From an uncultured Flavobacteriaceae bacterium (GTDB lineage: Bacteria > Bacteroidota > Bacteroidia > Flavobacteriales > Flavobacteriaceae), in contig CAJXVT010000019.1 of NCBI GenBank assembly GCA_913062575.1, positions 1 through 45,033 of the forward strand: 45,033 bases of DNA. Reading direction: 5' to 3'. The translations under genes were made by a program, and so were the position numbers. The notes beneath the pieces are model-generated. The model did no database searches and was not told the DNA's origin. It was given only the letters and a program-made list of their open reading frames with translations. Shown piece after piece: positions 16,422 to 25,332 of the stretch. Position 1 is the first letter of the stretch, and each line of letters starts with the position of its first letter.

Positions 16422-18344
16422 ATGAAAACCCAAACCTCTAAAGCACTATTTTTTGTGCTTTTATTTGTTGTCCAAATAACATTTTCTCAAAAATTAGAAT
16501 ACCTCTCCTTATTAATTCCTAAAGAATTAAAAGAGAATGCGAATGCTGTAATAAGAAGCAATAAGACAATTATTGATGTTGATGCTACAGATTTAATGTA
16601 TATAAATGTAGAAAGAGTAATAACAGTATTAAACAGGTTAGGAAACCGAAAAGTAGGAGCAGTTGTTGGTTATGATAACAACTCTAAAATAATGAAACTT
16701 TCTGCAAGAATTTACAATGCATTTGGGAAAGAGATAAAAAAAGTAAACAAGAGTAAATTTATTGATGTAAGCGCAGTTAGCGGAGGAACATTGTATTCGG
16801 ATTCTAGAGTGAAATATTTAGACTACACACCAATATCTTATCCATATACCGTAAAATTAGAATATCAATTAAAGACTTCATCAACAGGGTTTTTGCCAAA
16901 TTGGAATCCTTTGGAAGGGTATCTTCTTAGTGTAGAAAACAGTTCATACATTTTAAACCTTAAGTCTGGAAGTGCCCGAGTAAAAGAAATAAACTTTGAA
17001 GGTTATGAAGTAGAAAAATCAAATTCTACAAATCAAATTTCTTATAAAGCTAAAAATATTTTTGCGATAAAAAATGAAGCTTTAAGTCCAGTGTTGTCAG
17101 ATTATGCTCCAAAAGCCTTGGTGGCATTAAATAATTTCAAAACAGACGGAGTAAGCGGGTTTTATACCAATTGGAAAGAGTTTGGGTTATGGATGAATAA
17201 TTCGCTTTTAGTTGGAAGAAATATAATAGACGGAGCAACAAAGACAAAAGTACTAGAGTTAGTTGAAGGTATAGAAGATCCAATAGAAAAAGCAAAAGTT
17301 GTCTATAAATTTATGCAAGAAAAAACACGTTATATAAGTGTGCAAGTTGGTATTGGTGGTATTCAGCCAATATCTGCAAATGAAGTAGATAATGTGGGTT
17401 ATGGAGATTGTAAAGGATTGACAAATTATACAAAAGCATTACTAGACATAGCAGGAGTTACATCTTATTATTCGCATATTGAAGCGAATAGTAATGAACC
17501 TGTTTCTTTCGAAAAAGATTTTGCTTCTTTAGAACAAGGGAATCACGTTATCTTAAATATTCCAACTAAAGGAAATGATATTTGGTTAGAATGTACAAGT
17601 CAAATTACTCCATTTGGTTTTTTAGGAGATTTTACTGATGATAGAGATGCTTTAGTTATCACTCCAGAAGGAGGAATTATAAAACGAACAACTTCTTATA
17701 AAAACGAACAAAATTTACAACTTACAAAGGCTGATATTGTTTTAGATGAAAATGGAAACTTGAAAGCTGGAATTGAAGTGCAATCTCAAGGAATTCAATA
17801 TGATTCGAAATACTTTTTAGGTACATACAATGTAAATGATCAAGAAAACTATTATAAATCTAGCATTTGGATGTATAATAACAACATGTCTTTTGATAAG
17901 ATAGAATTGGTAAATGATAAAGATAAAGTAGCGTTTATAGAAAAAATTACTACCTCAATAAAAGAGTATGCCACAGAGAGTTCTGGAAAATTGCTGTTTA
18001 GAGTAAATGTATTTAACAGAAATGGAAATATCCCAAAACGGTATAGAAAAAGAAAGTTGCCATTAAAAATAAATAGAGGATTTAAAGATGTAGATGAGTT
18101 TGTTATATCTCTTCCAGAAGGATATAAAGTAGATGGCGATTTATTTGCGGAGAGAAAGATTGAAAATAAATTTGGAATGTATCAGATCTCTGTAGAACAA
18201 TTAGAAGGGAACAAATTAAAATACAACAGAACGCTTTTAGTAAAAGAAGGAAGCTATCCAAAGGAAGATTATAAAAAATATAGAGACTTTAGAAAAAAAG
18301 TGTCTAGAAATGATAATATTAGAATTGCAATAACTAACCAATAA
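16422..18344 (+). CDS. DUF3857 / transglutaminase-like secreted protein
   Basis: A 640-aa protein with a signal peptide ending TFSQ. It has an N-terminal DUF3857 beta-rich domain, a transglutaminase-like domain around residues 270-400, and a C-terminal domain resembling DUF3858. The transglutaminase core keeps a catalytic-type cysteine in VGYGDCKGLTNYTKALL, a histidine in GNHVILNI, and the acidic WLECTS segment, so it may be an active cysteine enzyme (peptidase- or transglutaminase-like). Such proteins are abundant in Bacteroidota, usually in pairs; substrates are unknown. A paralogue follows 10 nt downstream. Confidence 0.88.
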   Translation: MKTQTSKALFFVLLFVVQITFSQKLEYLSLLIPKELKENANAVIRSNKTIIDVDATDLMYINVERVITVLNRLGNRKVGAVVGYDNNSKIMKLSARIYNAFGKEIKKVNKSKFIDVSAVSGGTLYSDSRVKYLDYTPISYPYTVKLEYQLKTSSTGFLPNWNPLEGYLLSVENSSYILNLKSGSARVKEINFEGYEVEKSNSTNQISYKAKNIFAIKNEALSPVLSDYAPKALVALNNFKTDGVSGFYTNWKEFGLWMNNSLLVGRNIIDGATKTKVLELVEGIEDPIEKAKVVYKFMQEKTRYISVQVGIGGIQPISANEVDNVGYGDCKGLTNYTKALLDIAGVTSYYSHIEANSNEPVSFEKDFASLEQGNHVILNIPTKGNDIWLECTSQITPFGFLGDFTDDRDALVITPEGGIIKRTTSYKNEQNLQLTKADIVLDENGNLKAGIEVQSQGIQYDSKYFLGTYNVNDQENYYKSSIWMYNNNMSFDKIELVNDKDKVAFIEKITTSIKEYATESSGKLLFRVNVFNRNGNIPKRYRKRKLPLKINRGFKDVDEFVISLPEGYKVDGDLFAERKIENKFGMYQISVEQLEGNKLKYNRTLLVKEGSYPKEDYKKYRDFRKKVSRNDNIRIAITNQ

Positions 18345-18354
18345 CTACCTGCAT

Positions 18355-20376
18355 ATGAAAAGAATACTATTAATTGCATTGTTATGCAGTATGACTACTG
18401 TTGTAACTGCGCAAGATTTTAAATTCGGAAAAGTTTCAAAACAAGAACTAGAAGAAAAAGTACATCCATTAGACTCAACTGCAAAAGCTGCTTTTTTGTT
18501 TAAGAAAAAGAATATTTATTATGAATATGATGGAGATAGAGGATGGAGCTTAGTAACAGAGGTTCATGAAAGAATTAAATTGTATTCTAAAGAAGATGTA
18601 AAAGCTGCAACTAAAGTAATTAGGTTGTATGAAAGTGGAGGTGTACAAGAAAAAATGTCATCACTAAAGGCCTATACTTATAATTTAGAAGGCGGAAAAA
18701 TAAAAAAACACAAACTAAATAAAAAGCAAATTTTCAAAGAATCATCAACTAAAAACTGGAAGAAAGAAATTTTCACCATGCCTAATTTGCAAAATGGTTC
18801 TGTTGTAGAATGGTCTTATAGAAAAAAATCACCCTTTTATCATTTTATTGATGACATCTCTTTTCAACATCGTTTTCCTATTAATAAATTAGATGTTAGA
18901 ATACGGATTCCTCAATATTTTGCCTTCAAGAAACATTATAAAGGGTATTTACAGTTCTATTTTGAAGAAGGGAGAAAAAATAGAAATATAAATTATTCAT
19001 ACCGAGCACAAGATAATCAAACTGTAGGTGCTGTAACTGCATCTTCTACAAGGCATAATGAAAGAGTTGATATGACTGAGCAAGTTTCACAACTTCATAA
19101 AGAAAATATCCCAGCTATAAAGCTTGATGAACCCTATATTTCTGGTGTGCAAAATTATATAGGAGGAGTAACTTTTGAATTAAATATGACCAAATTCCCC
19201 AATCAAAGACCAAAGTATCATACGACTACTTGGGAAGACGTTGTGAAAAATGTGTACAAATCATCTAGGTTTGGTGGTGAGTTGTCAAAAAGAAATTATT
19301 TTAAAGATGATTTGCAAAATATATTAAAAACAGCAACTACTAATGTTCAAAAAATTGGAGCCATTTTTCAGTTTGTAAAATCTAAAGTAAAATGGAATGG
19401 TATTTACGGTGTATATACTGAGCATGGCGTAAAGAAAGCTTATAAAGATGGAGTAGGTAATGTTGCAGATATTAATTTTATCTTGGTGTCAATGTTAAGA
19501 GAATCTGGTTTGGATGCAAATCCGGTATTAGTTAGTACCAGAAATAATGTTAGTGGCGTATTAAATGTACCAACAATTAATGGGTTTAATTATGTGGTAG
19601 CAACTATTCTTATTGGTAATACATACGTAGTTTTAGACGCTACAGAGGCGTATGGTGAACCAAATGTTTTACCACTACGTGCAGTAACAAGGCAAGGTAG
19701 AGTTGTTATGAAAGGAGGGGTATCGTCTTGGTTAGATCTAACGCCAAATAAACTATCTCTAGATGAGAGTAATTTGTATGTGAATTTTGATGCAGATTTT
19801 AATGCAAAAGGAATGTTAAGAACGAGAAATACCAACCTTTTAGCGTTGAACTTTAGAAAAAGTAAAAACCATTTAAAAGATGAGGAATTGATTGGGAAGC
19901 TTGAAGACAAGTATAAAATTGAAATAGATGATTATAAAGTTGTAAATAAAGCTATTCTAGGTAAGCCAGTATCACAAAACATAAAGTTTGTTGGAGATGA
20001 AATGCTCGAGGTTATAAATAACAAGGTTTATATATCTCCTTTATTATTTTTAACAAAAGCGGTAAACCCTTTTAAATTAGTAGATAGAAAGTTTCCTGTA
20101 GATTTTGGAGTGCCTTTTAAAGAAAAAAACACTGTATCAATACAAATTCCAGAAGGATATAAGGTAGAAACTTTGCCTGAGTCAGCTGCAGTTAGTATCA
20201 GCGATAATATGGCAGTTTTTAGATATAAAATTGTGTCTAAAGGCAAAAAGATTAATGTGATTTCTCAGTTGCAAATTAATTCTCCTGTAATTACTCCTGA
20301 GTTTTACAAAGAATTGAAAGAGTTTTACAATCTAATGGTTAAAAAACAATTAGAGAAAATTGTCTTAGTAAAGTAA
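18355..20376 (+). CDS. DUF3857 protein with degenerate transglutaminase-like domain
   Basis: A 673-aa secreted paralogue of the preceding gene, with a signal peptide ending VTAQ and the same domain order. At the catalytic site the paralogue has GDCKGLTNY; here the aligned text is GNVADINFILVSMLRESGL, with no cysteine. The later histidine position reads FNYVVATI, so His is replaced by Tyr, while the acidic position survives in VVLDATEAYG. It is therefore predicted to be catalytically dead, perhaps a binding partner of the upstream protein. Co-transcription is implied by the 10-nt gap. Confidence 0.87.
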   Translation: MKRILLIALLCSMTTVVTAQDFKFGKVSKQELEEKVHPLDSTAKAAFLFKKKNIYYEYDGDRGWSLVTEVHERIKLYSKEDVKAATKVIRLYESGGVQEKMSSLKAYTYNLEGGKIKKHKLNKKQIFKESSTKNWKKEIFTMPNLQNGSVVEWSYRKKSPFYHFIDDISFQHRFPINKLDVRIRIPQYFAFKKHYKGYLQFYFEEGRKNRNINYSYRAQDNQTVGAVTASSTRHNERVDMTEQVSQLHKENIPAIKLDEPYISGVQNYIGGVTFELNMTKFPNQRPKYHTTTWEDVVKNVYKSSRFGGELSKRNYFKDDLQNILKTATTNVQKIGAIFQFVKSKVKWNGIYGVYTEHGVKKAYKDGVGNVADINFILVSMLRESGLDANPVLVSTRNNVSGVLNVPTINGFNYVVATILIGNTYVVLDATEAYGEPNVLPLRAVTRQGRVVMKGGVSSWLDLTPNKLSLDESNLYVNFDADFNAKGMLRTRNTNLLALNFRKSKNHLKDEELIGKLEDKYKIEIDDYKVVNKAILGKPVSQNIKFVGDEMLEVINNKVYISPLLFLTKAVNPFKLVDRKFPVDFGVPFKEKNTVSIQIPEGYKVETLPESAAVSISDNMAVFRYKIVSKGKKINVISQLQINSPVITPEFYKELKEFYNLMVKKQLEKIVLVK

Positions 20377-20383
20377 TAGCATT

Positions 20384-20415
20384 AAAATCCCAAAACGAAA
20401 GTTTTGGGATTTTTT
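20384..20415. terminator. Bidirectional terminator between DUF3857 pair and lrp
   Basis: AAAATCCCAAAAC pairs with GTTTTGGGATTTT over a GAAA tetraloop, with T residues on the + side and A residues on the other. It serves both convergent genes. Confidence 0.9.
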
Positions 20416-20872
20416 ATATAGTAATAGCAGTAGAATTTTTTACTTCACCAATCATAAAAATACTATGTGTACTACCAATATGTTTAATCGCTGTTAATTT
20501 GGTAATCATAAAATCTCTATACGACTCCATGTCTTCTACATAGATTTTTAAAATATAATCATAATCTCCACTTACATGAAAACATTCTGCAACTTCTGGA
20601 AGTTTTAAGACATCTTTTTCAAAATTAGTTACATATTCTTTAGAGTGTTGAGTCAATTTAATATGGCAAAAAACTAAAAACGATTTTCCAACTTTATTTT
20701 TATTAATAATGGCTACATATTGCTTAATAACGTTCTCTTTTTCTAATTTTTTGACACGTTCATAAACAGCAGTAACAGATAAATTTAACTGTAAAGAAAG
20801 CTGTTTGGTGGTTTGTTTACTGTCGTTTTGTAATAAGTTGATGAGCTTTTTGTCAATTGTGTCTAGTCGCAT
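20414..20872 (-). CDS. Lrp/AsnC-family transcriptional regulator
   Basis: A 152-aa regulator with an N-terminal winged helix-turn-helix (RLDTIDKKLINLLQNDSKQT...LSVTAVYERVKKLEKENVI) and a C-terminal RAM/ACT effector domain (FHVSGDYDYILKIYVEDMESY). Lrp/AsnC proteins sense amino acids and often control the divergent gene. Here that gene is a PLP enzyme of Cys/Met metabolism, so sulfur amino acids are plausible effectors. A perfect TATATTTG on the minus strand and a 17-bp inverted repeat lie upstream, consistent with autoregulation. Confidence 0.92.
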   Translation of the reverse strand: MRLDTIDKKLINLLQNDSKQTTKQLSLQLNLSVTAVYERVKKLEKENVIKQYVAIINKNKVGKSFLVFCHIKLTQHSKEYVTNFEKDVLKLPEVAECFHVSGDYDYILKIYVEDMESYRDFMITKLTAIKHIGSTHSIFMIGEVKNSTAITI

Positions 20873-20883
20873 CTGAAAAAAAT

Positions 20884-20900
20884 TCTATTCGATCAATAGA
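20884..20900. promoter_or_regulatory. Inverted repeat, candidate Lrp-family operator
   Basis: TCTATT-CGATC-AATAGA has perfect 6-bp arms around a 5-bp centre, 12 bp before the lrp start and downstream of its predicted transcription start. Size and symmetry suit a Lrp/AsnC dimer site, but the assignment is positional. Confidence 0.4.
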
Positions 20901-20938
20901 TTCTGAATAATTAATTAAAAATAACCTAAATAAAGAGT

Positions 20939-20946
20939 CAAATATA
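20939..20946 (-). promoter_or_regulatory. -7 element of the lrp gene
   Basis: On the minus strand this reads TATATTTG, a perfect -7 match; it predicts a leader of about 60 nt containing the inverted repeat. No good -33 TTG was found. Confidence 0.5.
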
Positions 20947-21026
20947 GATAATAAAACTATATTATAGGTGAGTGATTGATTAATAATCTATTATATTGTT
21001 ATTTCGTGAGATAAAAATGAACTAAA

Positions 21027-22226
21027 ATGAAATTCAAGCCAGCAAATAATATTCAAGATTTACAATATTTCGGAGAATTTGGAGGAGTAAATCCATCAAT
21101 CTCAGATTCATCAACCTATACGTTTTTATCAGCAAAAACAATGTTCGATAGTTTTGAAGGTAACGCAGATGGATGTTATTTATATTCTCGTCATACATCA
21201 CCAAGTAATTTATATTTAGGAGAGGCGCTAGCGGCAATGGAAGGGACTGAAACTGCGAATGTAGCAGGTTCTGGAATGGGGGCAATTACACCAACATTAT
21301 TGCAATTGTGTGGTAATGGAGATCATATTGTTTCAAGTAGAACCATTTATGGAGGTACTTATGCGTTTTTGAAAAATTTTACACCAAGATTGGGTATTCA
21401 AACATCATTTGTAGATATTACAAAACTAGATGTAGTTGAAGCAGCCATTGCTAAAAACACAAAAGTATTGTATTGTGAGTCGGTAAGTAACCCACTATTA
21501 GAAGTAGCAGATATTAAAGGCTTATCCGCTTTAGCGAAAAAATATAATTTAAAATTAGTGGTTGATAATACATTCTCACCTTTATCAATATCACCTGCAC
21601 AATTAGGAGCAGATGTAGTAATACATAGTTTAACAAAATTCATCAATGGATCTTCAGATACCATGGGAGGCGTAGTTTGTGGAACTGCAGAATTTGTAAA
21701 TTCATTAAAAAGTGTGATTGACGGAGCGAGCATGTTATTAGGAGCTTCTATGGATAGTTTGCGTTCTTCATCAATTTTGAAAAACATGAGAACACTACAT
21801 ATCAGAATGAAACAGCACAGTAAAAATGCAGCATTTTTAGCAGAGAAATTTGAAGCTGATGGATTAAAACCAGTGTACCCAGGATTAACATCACATCCTT
21901 CACATAAAATATTTACGGCAATGATGAATGTAGAATATGGTTATGGAGGAATGTTGACAATAGACACTGGTTCTTTAGATAAAGCAAATGCATTGATGGA
22001 ATTAATGCAAGAAAAAAATTTAGGATATTTAGCAGTGAGTTTAGGGTTTTATAAAACATTATTTTCTGCTCCAGGGACATCAACTTCTTCAGAAATTCCA
22101 GAAGATGAACAAAAAGAAATGGGATTAACTGATGGCTTAATTCGTTTTTCTATTGGTTTAGATGATGATATAGAAAGAACATACAACATGATGAATGACT
22201 GTATGAAAGAAGTGGGAGTGTTATAG
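21027..22226 (+). CDS. Cys/Met-metabolism PLP enzyme (methionine gamma-lyase/cystathionine gamma-synthase type)
   Basis: A 399-aa fold-type I PLP enzyme of the trans-sulfuration family. Landmarks are YSRHTSPSNLYLGEALAAMEGTE (phosphate and substrate region), VAGSGMGAI, VVDNTFSPL (Asp contacting the pyridine nitrogen), and the PLP Lys204 in IHSLTKFINGSSDTMGG. The C-terminal domain contains SLGFYKTLFSAPGTSTSSE and the substrate-binding IRFSIGLDD. Methionine gamma-lyase-like degradation fits control by the divergent Lrp-type regulator, but a lyase or synthase with another sulfur amino acid cannot be excluded. A possible promoter is TTG at 20976-20978 with TTATTTCG at 21000-21007. Confidence 0.88.
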   Translation: MKFKPANNIQDLQYFGEFGGVNPSISDSSTYTFLSAKTMFDSFEGNADGCYLYSRHTSPSNLYLGEALAAMEGTETANVAGSGMGAITPTLLQLCGNGDHIVSSRTIYGGTYAFLKNFTPRLGIQTSFVDITKLDVVEAAIAKNTKVLYCESVSNPLLEVADIKGLSALAKKYNLKLVVDNTFSPLSISPAQLGADVVIHSLTKFINGSSDTMGGVVCGTAEFVNSLKSVIDGASMLLGASMDSLRSSSILKNMRTLHIRMKQHSKNAAFLAEKFEADGLKPVYPGLTSHPSHKIFTAMMNVEYGYGGMLTIDTGSLDKANALMELMQEKNLGYLAVSLGFYKTLFSAPGTSTSSEIPEDEQKEMGLTDGLIRFSIGLDDDIERTYNMMNDCMKEVGVL

Positions 22227-22227
22227 G

Positions 22228-23250
22228 TTAGATTCCTTTAATACGATTCCAAAAACGACTAATAAAGTCTTTTGGAGGGCTAAAATTTCTTGAGGGTTTC
22301 GTTTCAAAACGAGGCCCTTTTTTTACAATCTCAAAATTCATCATGGCCTCAATAGAATCATTAGAAGTAGACATTACGTACCGTAAATCATTATAAATAA
22401 CTCGGGAAGGGTTTTCTTTCTTTTCAACCAAATAATAATGGTCACTAAACCAAGCTAATCTTGCTAAGTCTGGTTGGCTCATACTTAATAATGATGTATT
22501 TTTTGGTATAGAAATAATATTATCAGCTGTTGAGCTTTTGTCAAATAAAGAATAATAGGCTAGTTTATATTCAGTTTCAGTTTCTGCAATTCCATACCAC
22601 AACATATTATTTAAAATTGTTGGTTGGGTTCTAAACCTTACATATGAAATATCAGCTTTTTCAAATGATTTTTTAAAAACGGAGTCGATATAGATTTTAT
22701 TTCCAATCGTAAAAAGCATGTAAAAAGAACTGATGTATATTCCGGCTTTTGTCCATTTCTTTCTTTTCGGGTTTGTACGTTTAAAAAATAGAACAACCAC
22801 CATACAAATTAAAAAGGGCAATGTATAAGTTGGATCGGCAACAGAGATATTATTAAAAGCAACTCTATAATCAGAAAAAGGGAGGAATAATTGAGTTCCG
22901 TAAGGCGTAAAACTATCTAAAATAGGATGTGTGAAAATGGATAAAAAGAACAACCATGTCCAATCTTTTTGAGTAGTTGTATTAAAACGATTTCCAGAAT
23001 TGTAAAGTTTAAAAATAAGCCACCCAAGAATAAAGGAAGCGATAAAAGGAAAAAAGAGCGAGTGCATAAATCCTCTATGAAAAACGAGTAGATCAATTGA
23101 GTTTGAGTGAAAAAGACGACCAATGAATACATCTAAATCAGGAATTGTTCCACCAATTGCTCCAAAAAGTAATGCTTTATTTCCTATCTTTTTACCAAGT
23201 GCAATTTCTCCACAAGCAGCACCTAAAACAATCTGAGTTAATGAATCCAT
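22228..23250 (-). CDS. YdjM-like (DUF457) membrane-bound metal-dependent hydrolase
   Basis: The best start is the ATG at 23250, giving 340 aa beginning MDSLTQIVLGAACGEIALG, the usual start of the family. A longer frame to 23331 exists but lies upstream of the promoter. The N-terminal half has four or five membrane helices with the family's conserved polar residues (GTIPDLDVFIGR; HRGFMHSLFF; HPILDSFTPYG). In E. coli the relative YdjM is LexA-regulated; function is unknown. The C-terminal half is extramembrane. It is convergent with the PLP enzyme, with a 1-nt gap between stop codons. Confidence 0.87.
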   Translation of the reverse strand: MDSLTQIVLGAACGEIALGKKIGNKALLFGAIGGTIPDLDVFIGRLFHSNSIDLLVFHRGFMHSLFFPFIASFILGWLIFKLYNSGNRFNTTTQKDWTWLFFLSIFTHPILDSFTPYGTQLFLPFSDYRVAFNNISVADPTYTLPFLICMVVVLFFKRTNPKRKKWTKAGIYISSFYMLFTIGNKIYIDSVFKKSFEKADISYVRFRTQPTILNNMLWYGIAETETEYKLAYYSLFDKSSTADNIISIPKNTSLLSMSQPDLARLAWFSDHYYLVEKKENPSRVIYNDLRYVMSTSNDSIEAMMNFEIVKKGPRFETKPSRNFSPPKDFISRFWNRIKGI

Positions 23251-23255
23251 AGCCG

Positions 23256-23287
23256 CAAATATACCAAAGAATTTGATTTGCATACAA
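23256..23287 (-). promoter_or_regulatory. Promoter of the YdjM-like gene (leaderless)
   Basis: On the minus strand, TTG (23285-23287), 21 nt, then TATATTTG (23263-23256). The -7 element ends 5 nt before the ATG at 23250, so the mRNA should begin at or next to the start codon. This decides the start. Confidence 0.72.
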
Positions 23288-23329
23288 CTGCTTAAAATCG
23301 TAACATTACACCACTTAAATTTTAGATAC

Positions 23330-24814
23330 ATGGAAAGCCAAAATATTACGCCTACTCAGCCTCAAGATGATCCAATAATTGAAAATAAAGAATTGAACAT
23401 TTGGGAAGCATTAATTCCGATTTTTGTTTTAGTAGGAATGTTATTTTATAATGTGTTTTTTGTGTATGGAGATGATGCATTGAGTGGTAGTAATCAATTT
23501 ATTTTATTAATGGGAGCTGCTGTTGCTGCAATTGTTGGTTTTAGGAATAAGGTTACTTACAAACAAATGATGGAGGAAGTTGCAGTAAATGTAAAATCTA
23601 CAACAGGTGCTTTATTAATTTTATTAATGGTAGGTTCTTTAGCGGGAACTTGGTTAATTAGTGGAGTGATACCATCTATGATTTATTATGGATTACAAAT
23701 TTTAAACCCAACGATATTTTTAGCGGCATCGGTTATTATTTGTGCAATTATTTCAATTGCTACAGGTAGTTCTTGGACAACTTCTGCAACTGTTGGAATT
23801 GCGTTGGTTGGTATTGGTAATACACTTGGTATTTCTGCCGGAATGACTGCAGGGGCGGTTTTATCTGGAGCTTATTTTGGAGATAAATTATCACCGCTTT
23901 CAGATACTACAAACTTAGCACCAACGATGGCTGGTGGAGAATTGTTTGCACATATAAAATACATGACACTTACAACAATACCAACAATTTTGGTTACACT
24001 AGTTGTTTTCATCATCATAGGTTTAACTATTGATACAACAGGGTCACCAGATATTACAGATCAATTAGTCGCGATAGACGGAGCTTTTAATATTTCGCCT
24101 TGGTTATTTCTTGTACCTGGTGTTGTGATTATTATGATTATTAAAAAAACCCAACCTTTAGTCGCTTTATTAGTAGGTACATTGCTAGGTGGAGTTGTTG
24201 CAATAATTGCCCAGCCAGATATTGTTGCTAAAGTTGCAGGTGCAGATTCGTTAACGTTTAACTCTGCTTATAAGGGTGTAATGAATGCAATGACTGTTAA
24301 CTCTTCTGTAGAAACGTCAAGTGTAGAATTAAACGATTTATTTACTGCTAAAGGAATGAGTGGAATGCTCGGAACTATTTGGTTAATTATTTGCGCAATG
24401 GTTTTTGGAGGTGTGATGGACGCAATTGGTGCTTTGGCAAGAATTAGTAAAGCGTTGTTAAGTTTAGCTTCTTCTGTCTTCGGATTATTTGCAAGTACAG
24501 TTGCTAGTTGTTTAGCATTAAATGTTACAGCTTCTGATCAGTATTTAGCTATTGTTGTTCCTGGAAAAATGTTTAAAAAAGCCTATGAAGAAAAAGGTTT
24601 AGCGCCAGAAAATTTAAGTAGAACATTAGAAGATGCAGGAACAGTTACTTCAGTGTTAATTCCATGGAATACCTGTGGAGCGTATCAATCTGGAGTTTTA
24701 GGAGTTGGAGTATCTGAATATTTCTTCTTTGCAATATTTAACTGGTTAAGCCCGATAATGACCTTGATATTTGCTGCCTTTAACATCAAGATTAAGCAAT
24801 TAGTAAAAAAATAA
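23330..24814 (+). CDS. nhaC: NhaC-family Na+/H+ antiporter
   Basis: I place the start at the ATG at 23330 (MESQNITPTQ), giving 494 aa; the frame extends upstream to 23273, but that would run into the divergent promoter. About eleven hydrophobic segments are visible. NhaC-type signatures include ATGSSWTTSATVGIALVGIG, SGAYFGDKLSPLSDTTNLA and, late in the protein, LIPWNTCGAYQSGVLG. Members exchange Na+ for H+ (some carry organic substrates) in the inner membrane; pH and sodium homeostasis suits a marine bacterium. A terminator follows closely. Confidence 0.93.
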   Translation: MESQNITPTQPQDDPIIENKELNIWEALIPIFVLVGMLFYNVFFVYGDDALSGSNQFILLMGAAVAAIVGFRNKVTYKQMMEEVAVNVKSTTGALLILLMVGSLAGTWLISGVIPSMIYYGLQILNPTIFLAASVIICAIISIATGSSWTTSATVGIALVGIGNTLGISAGMTAGAVLSGAYFGDKLSPLSDTTNLAPTMAGGELFAHIKYMTLTTIPTILVTLVVFIIIGLTIDTTGSPDITDQLVAIDGAFNISPWLFLVPGVVIIMIIKKTQPLVALLVGTLLGGVVAIIAQPDIVAKVAGADSLTFNSAYKGVMNAMTVNSSVETSSVELNDLFTAKGMSGMLGTIWLIICAMVFGGVMDAIGALARISKALLSLASSVFGLFASTVASCLALNVTASDQYLAIVVPGKMFKKAYEEKGLAPENLSRTLEDAGTVTSVLIPWNTCGAYQSGVLGVGVSEYFFFAIFNWLSPIMTLIFAAFNIKIKQLVKK

Positions 24815-24834
24815 TAAAAACTTTATTTATATTT

Positions 24835-24863
24835 AAACCTCGTAAAATTTACGAGGTTTTTTT
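24835..24863 (+). terminator. Terminator after nhaC
   Basis: AAACCTCGTAA pairs with TTACGAGGTTT over a 3-nt loop, followed by a T run. Confidence 0.9.
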
Positions 24864-24873
24864 ATTTTAGAAT

Positions 24874-25332
24874 ATGATTGTTCCCGCAACACCTTCCGAT
24901 GCAAAAGTCTTAACAGAAATAGCTCTAGAATCTAAAGCATATTGGGGTTATACAAAAGAACAAATAGAGAGTTGGACAGAAGACTTAACAATACTACCGG
25001 AAACTTTTGACTCTTGGAGAGGTTCAAAATTTATGATTGATGAGGAGATTGCAGGTTTTTACCTTTTGAATAGAGTAAATGTTAGAACTTGTAATTTAGA
25101 ATTTCTATTTGTCAAACCAAAATTTATTGGAAAGAAGATCGGTAAGCAATTAATAGAACATGTTATTGTAAGTTGTAGAACCAATAGTTGTGAGGTCTTA
25201 AATGTGCTGTCAGACCCAAATGCAGAGAGTTTTTATGCAAAACATGGATTCAAAACTATGTGTCAAACAGAAAGTTCTATTCCAGGACGTTTTTTGCCAG
25301 AAATGGAAATAGCTTTTCCAGAAAATAGGTAG
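24874..25332 (+). CDS. GNAT-family N-acetyltransferase
   Basis: A 152-aa single-domain GNAT protein. The opening IVPATPSDAKVLTEIALESKAYWGYTKE is typical, strand 4 reads CNLEFLFVKPKFIG, the acetyl-CoA loop follows as GKKIGKQLIEHV, and the late SDPNAESFYAKHGF segment is the GNAT motif B. Substrate unknown. The ATG is 11 nt after the nhaC terminator's T run; TATTTTAG at 24863-24870 might drive a leaderless transcript. Its stop codon abuts the stop of the convergent gene with no base between. Confidence 0.86.
   Translation: MIVPATPSDAKVLTEIALESKAYWGYTKEQIESWTEDLTILPETFDSWRGSKFMIDEEIAGFYLLNRVNVRTCNLEFLFVKPKFIGKKIGKQLIEHVIVSCRTNSCEVLNVLSDPNAESFYAKHGFKTMCQTESSIPGRFLPEMEIAFPENR

Noticed and set aside
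23273..23329. Longer start for the NhaC protein
   Set aside because: The added residues run through the divergent gene's promoter and precede the normal polar N-terminus; the ATG at 23330 is better.
23251..23331. N-terminal extension of the YdjM-like protein (start at 23331)
   Set aside because: The extension lies upstream of a consensus promoter that ends 5 nt before the internal ATG, and it lacks family resemblance; MDSLTQIVLGAA is the typical start.
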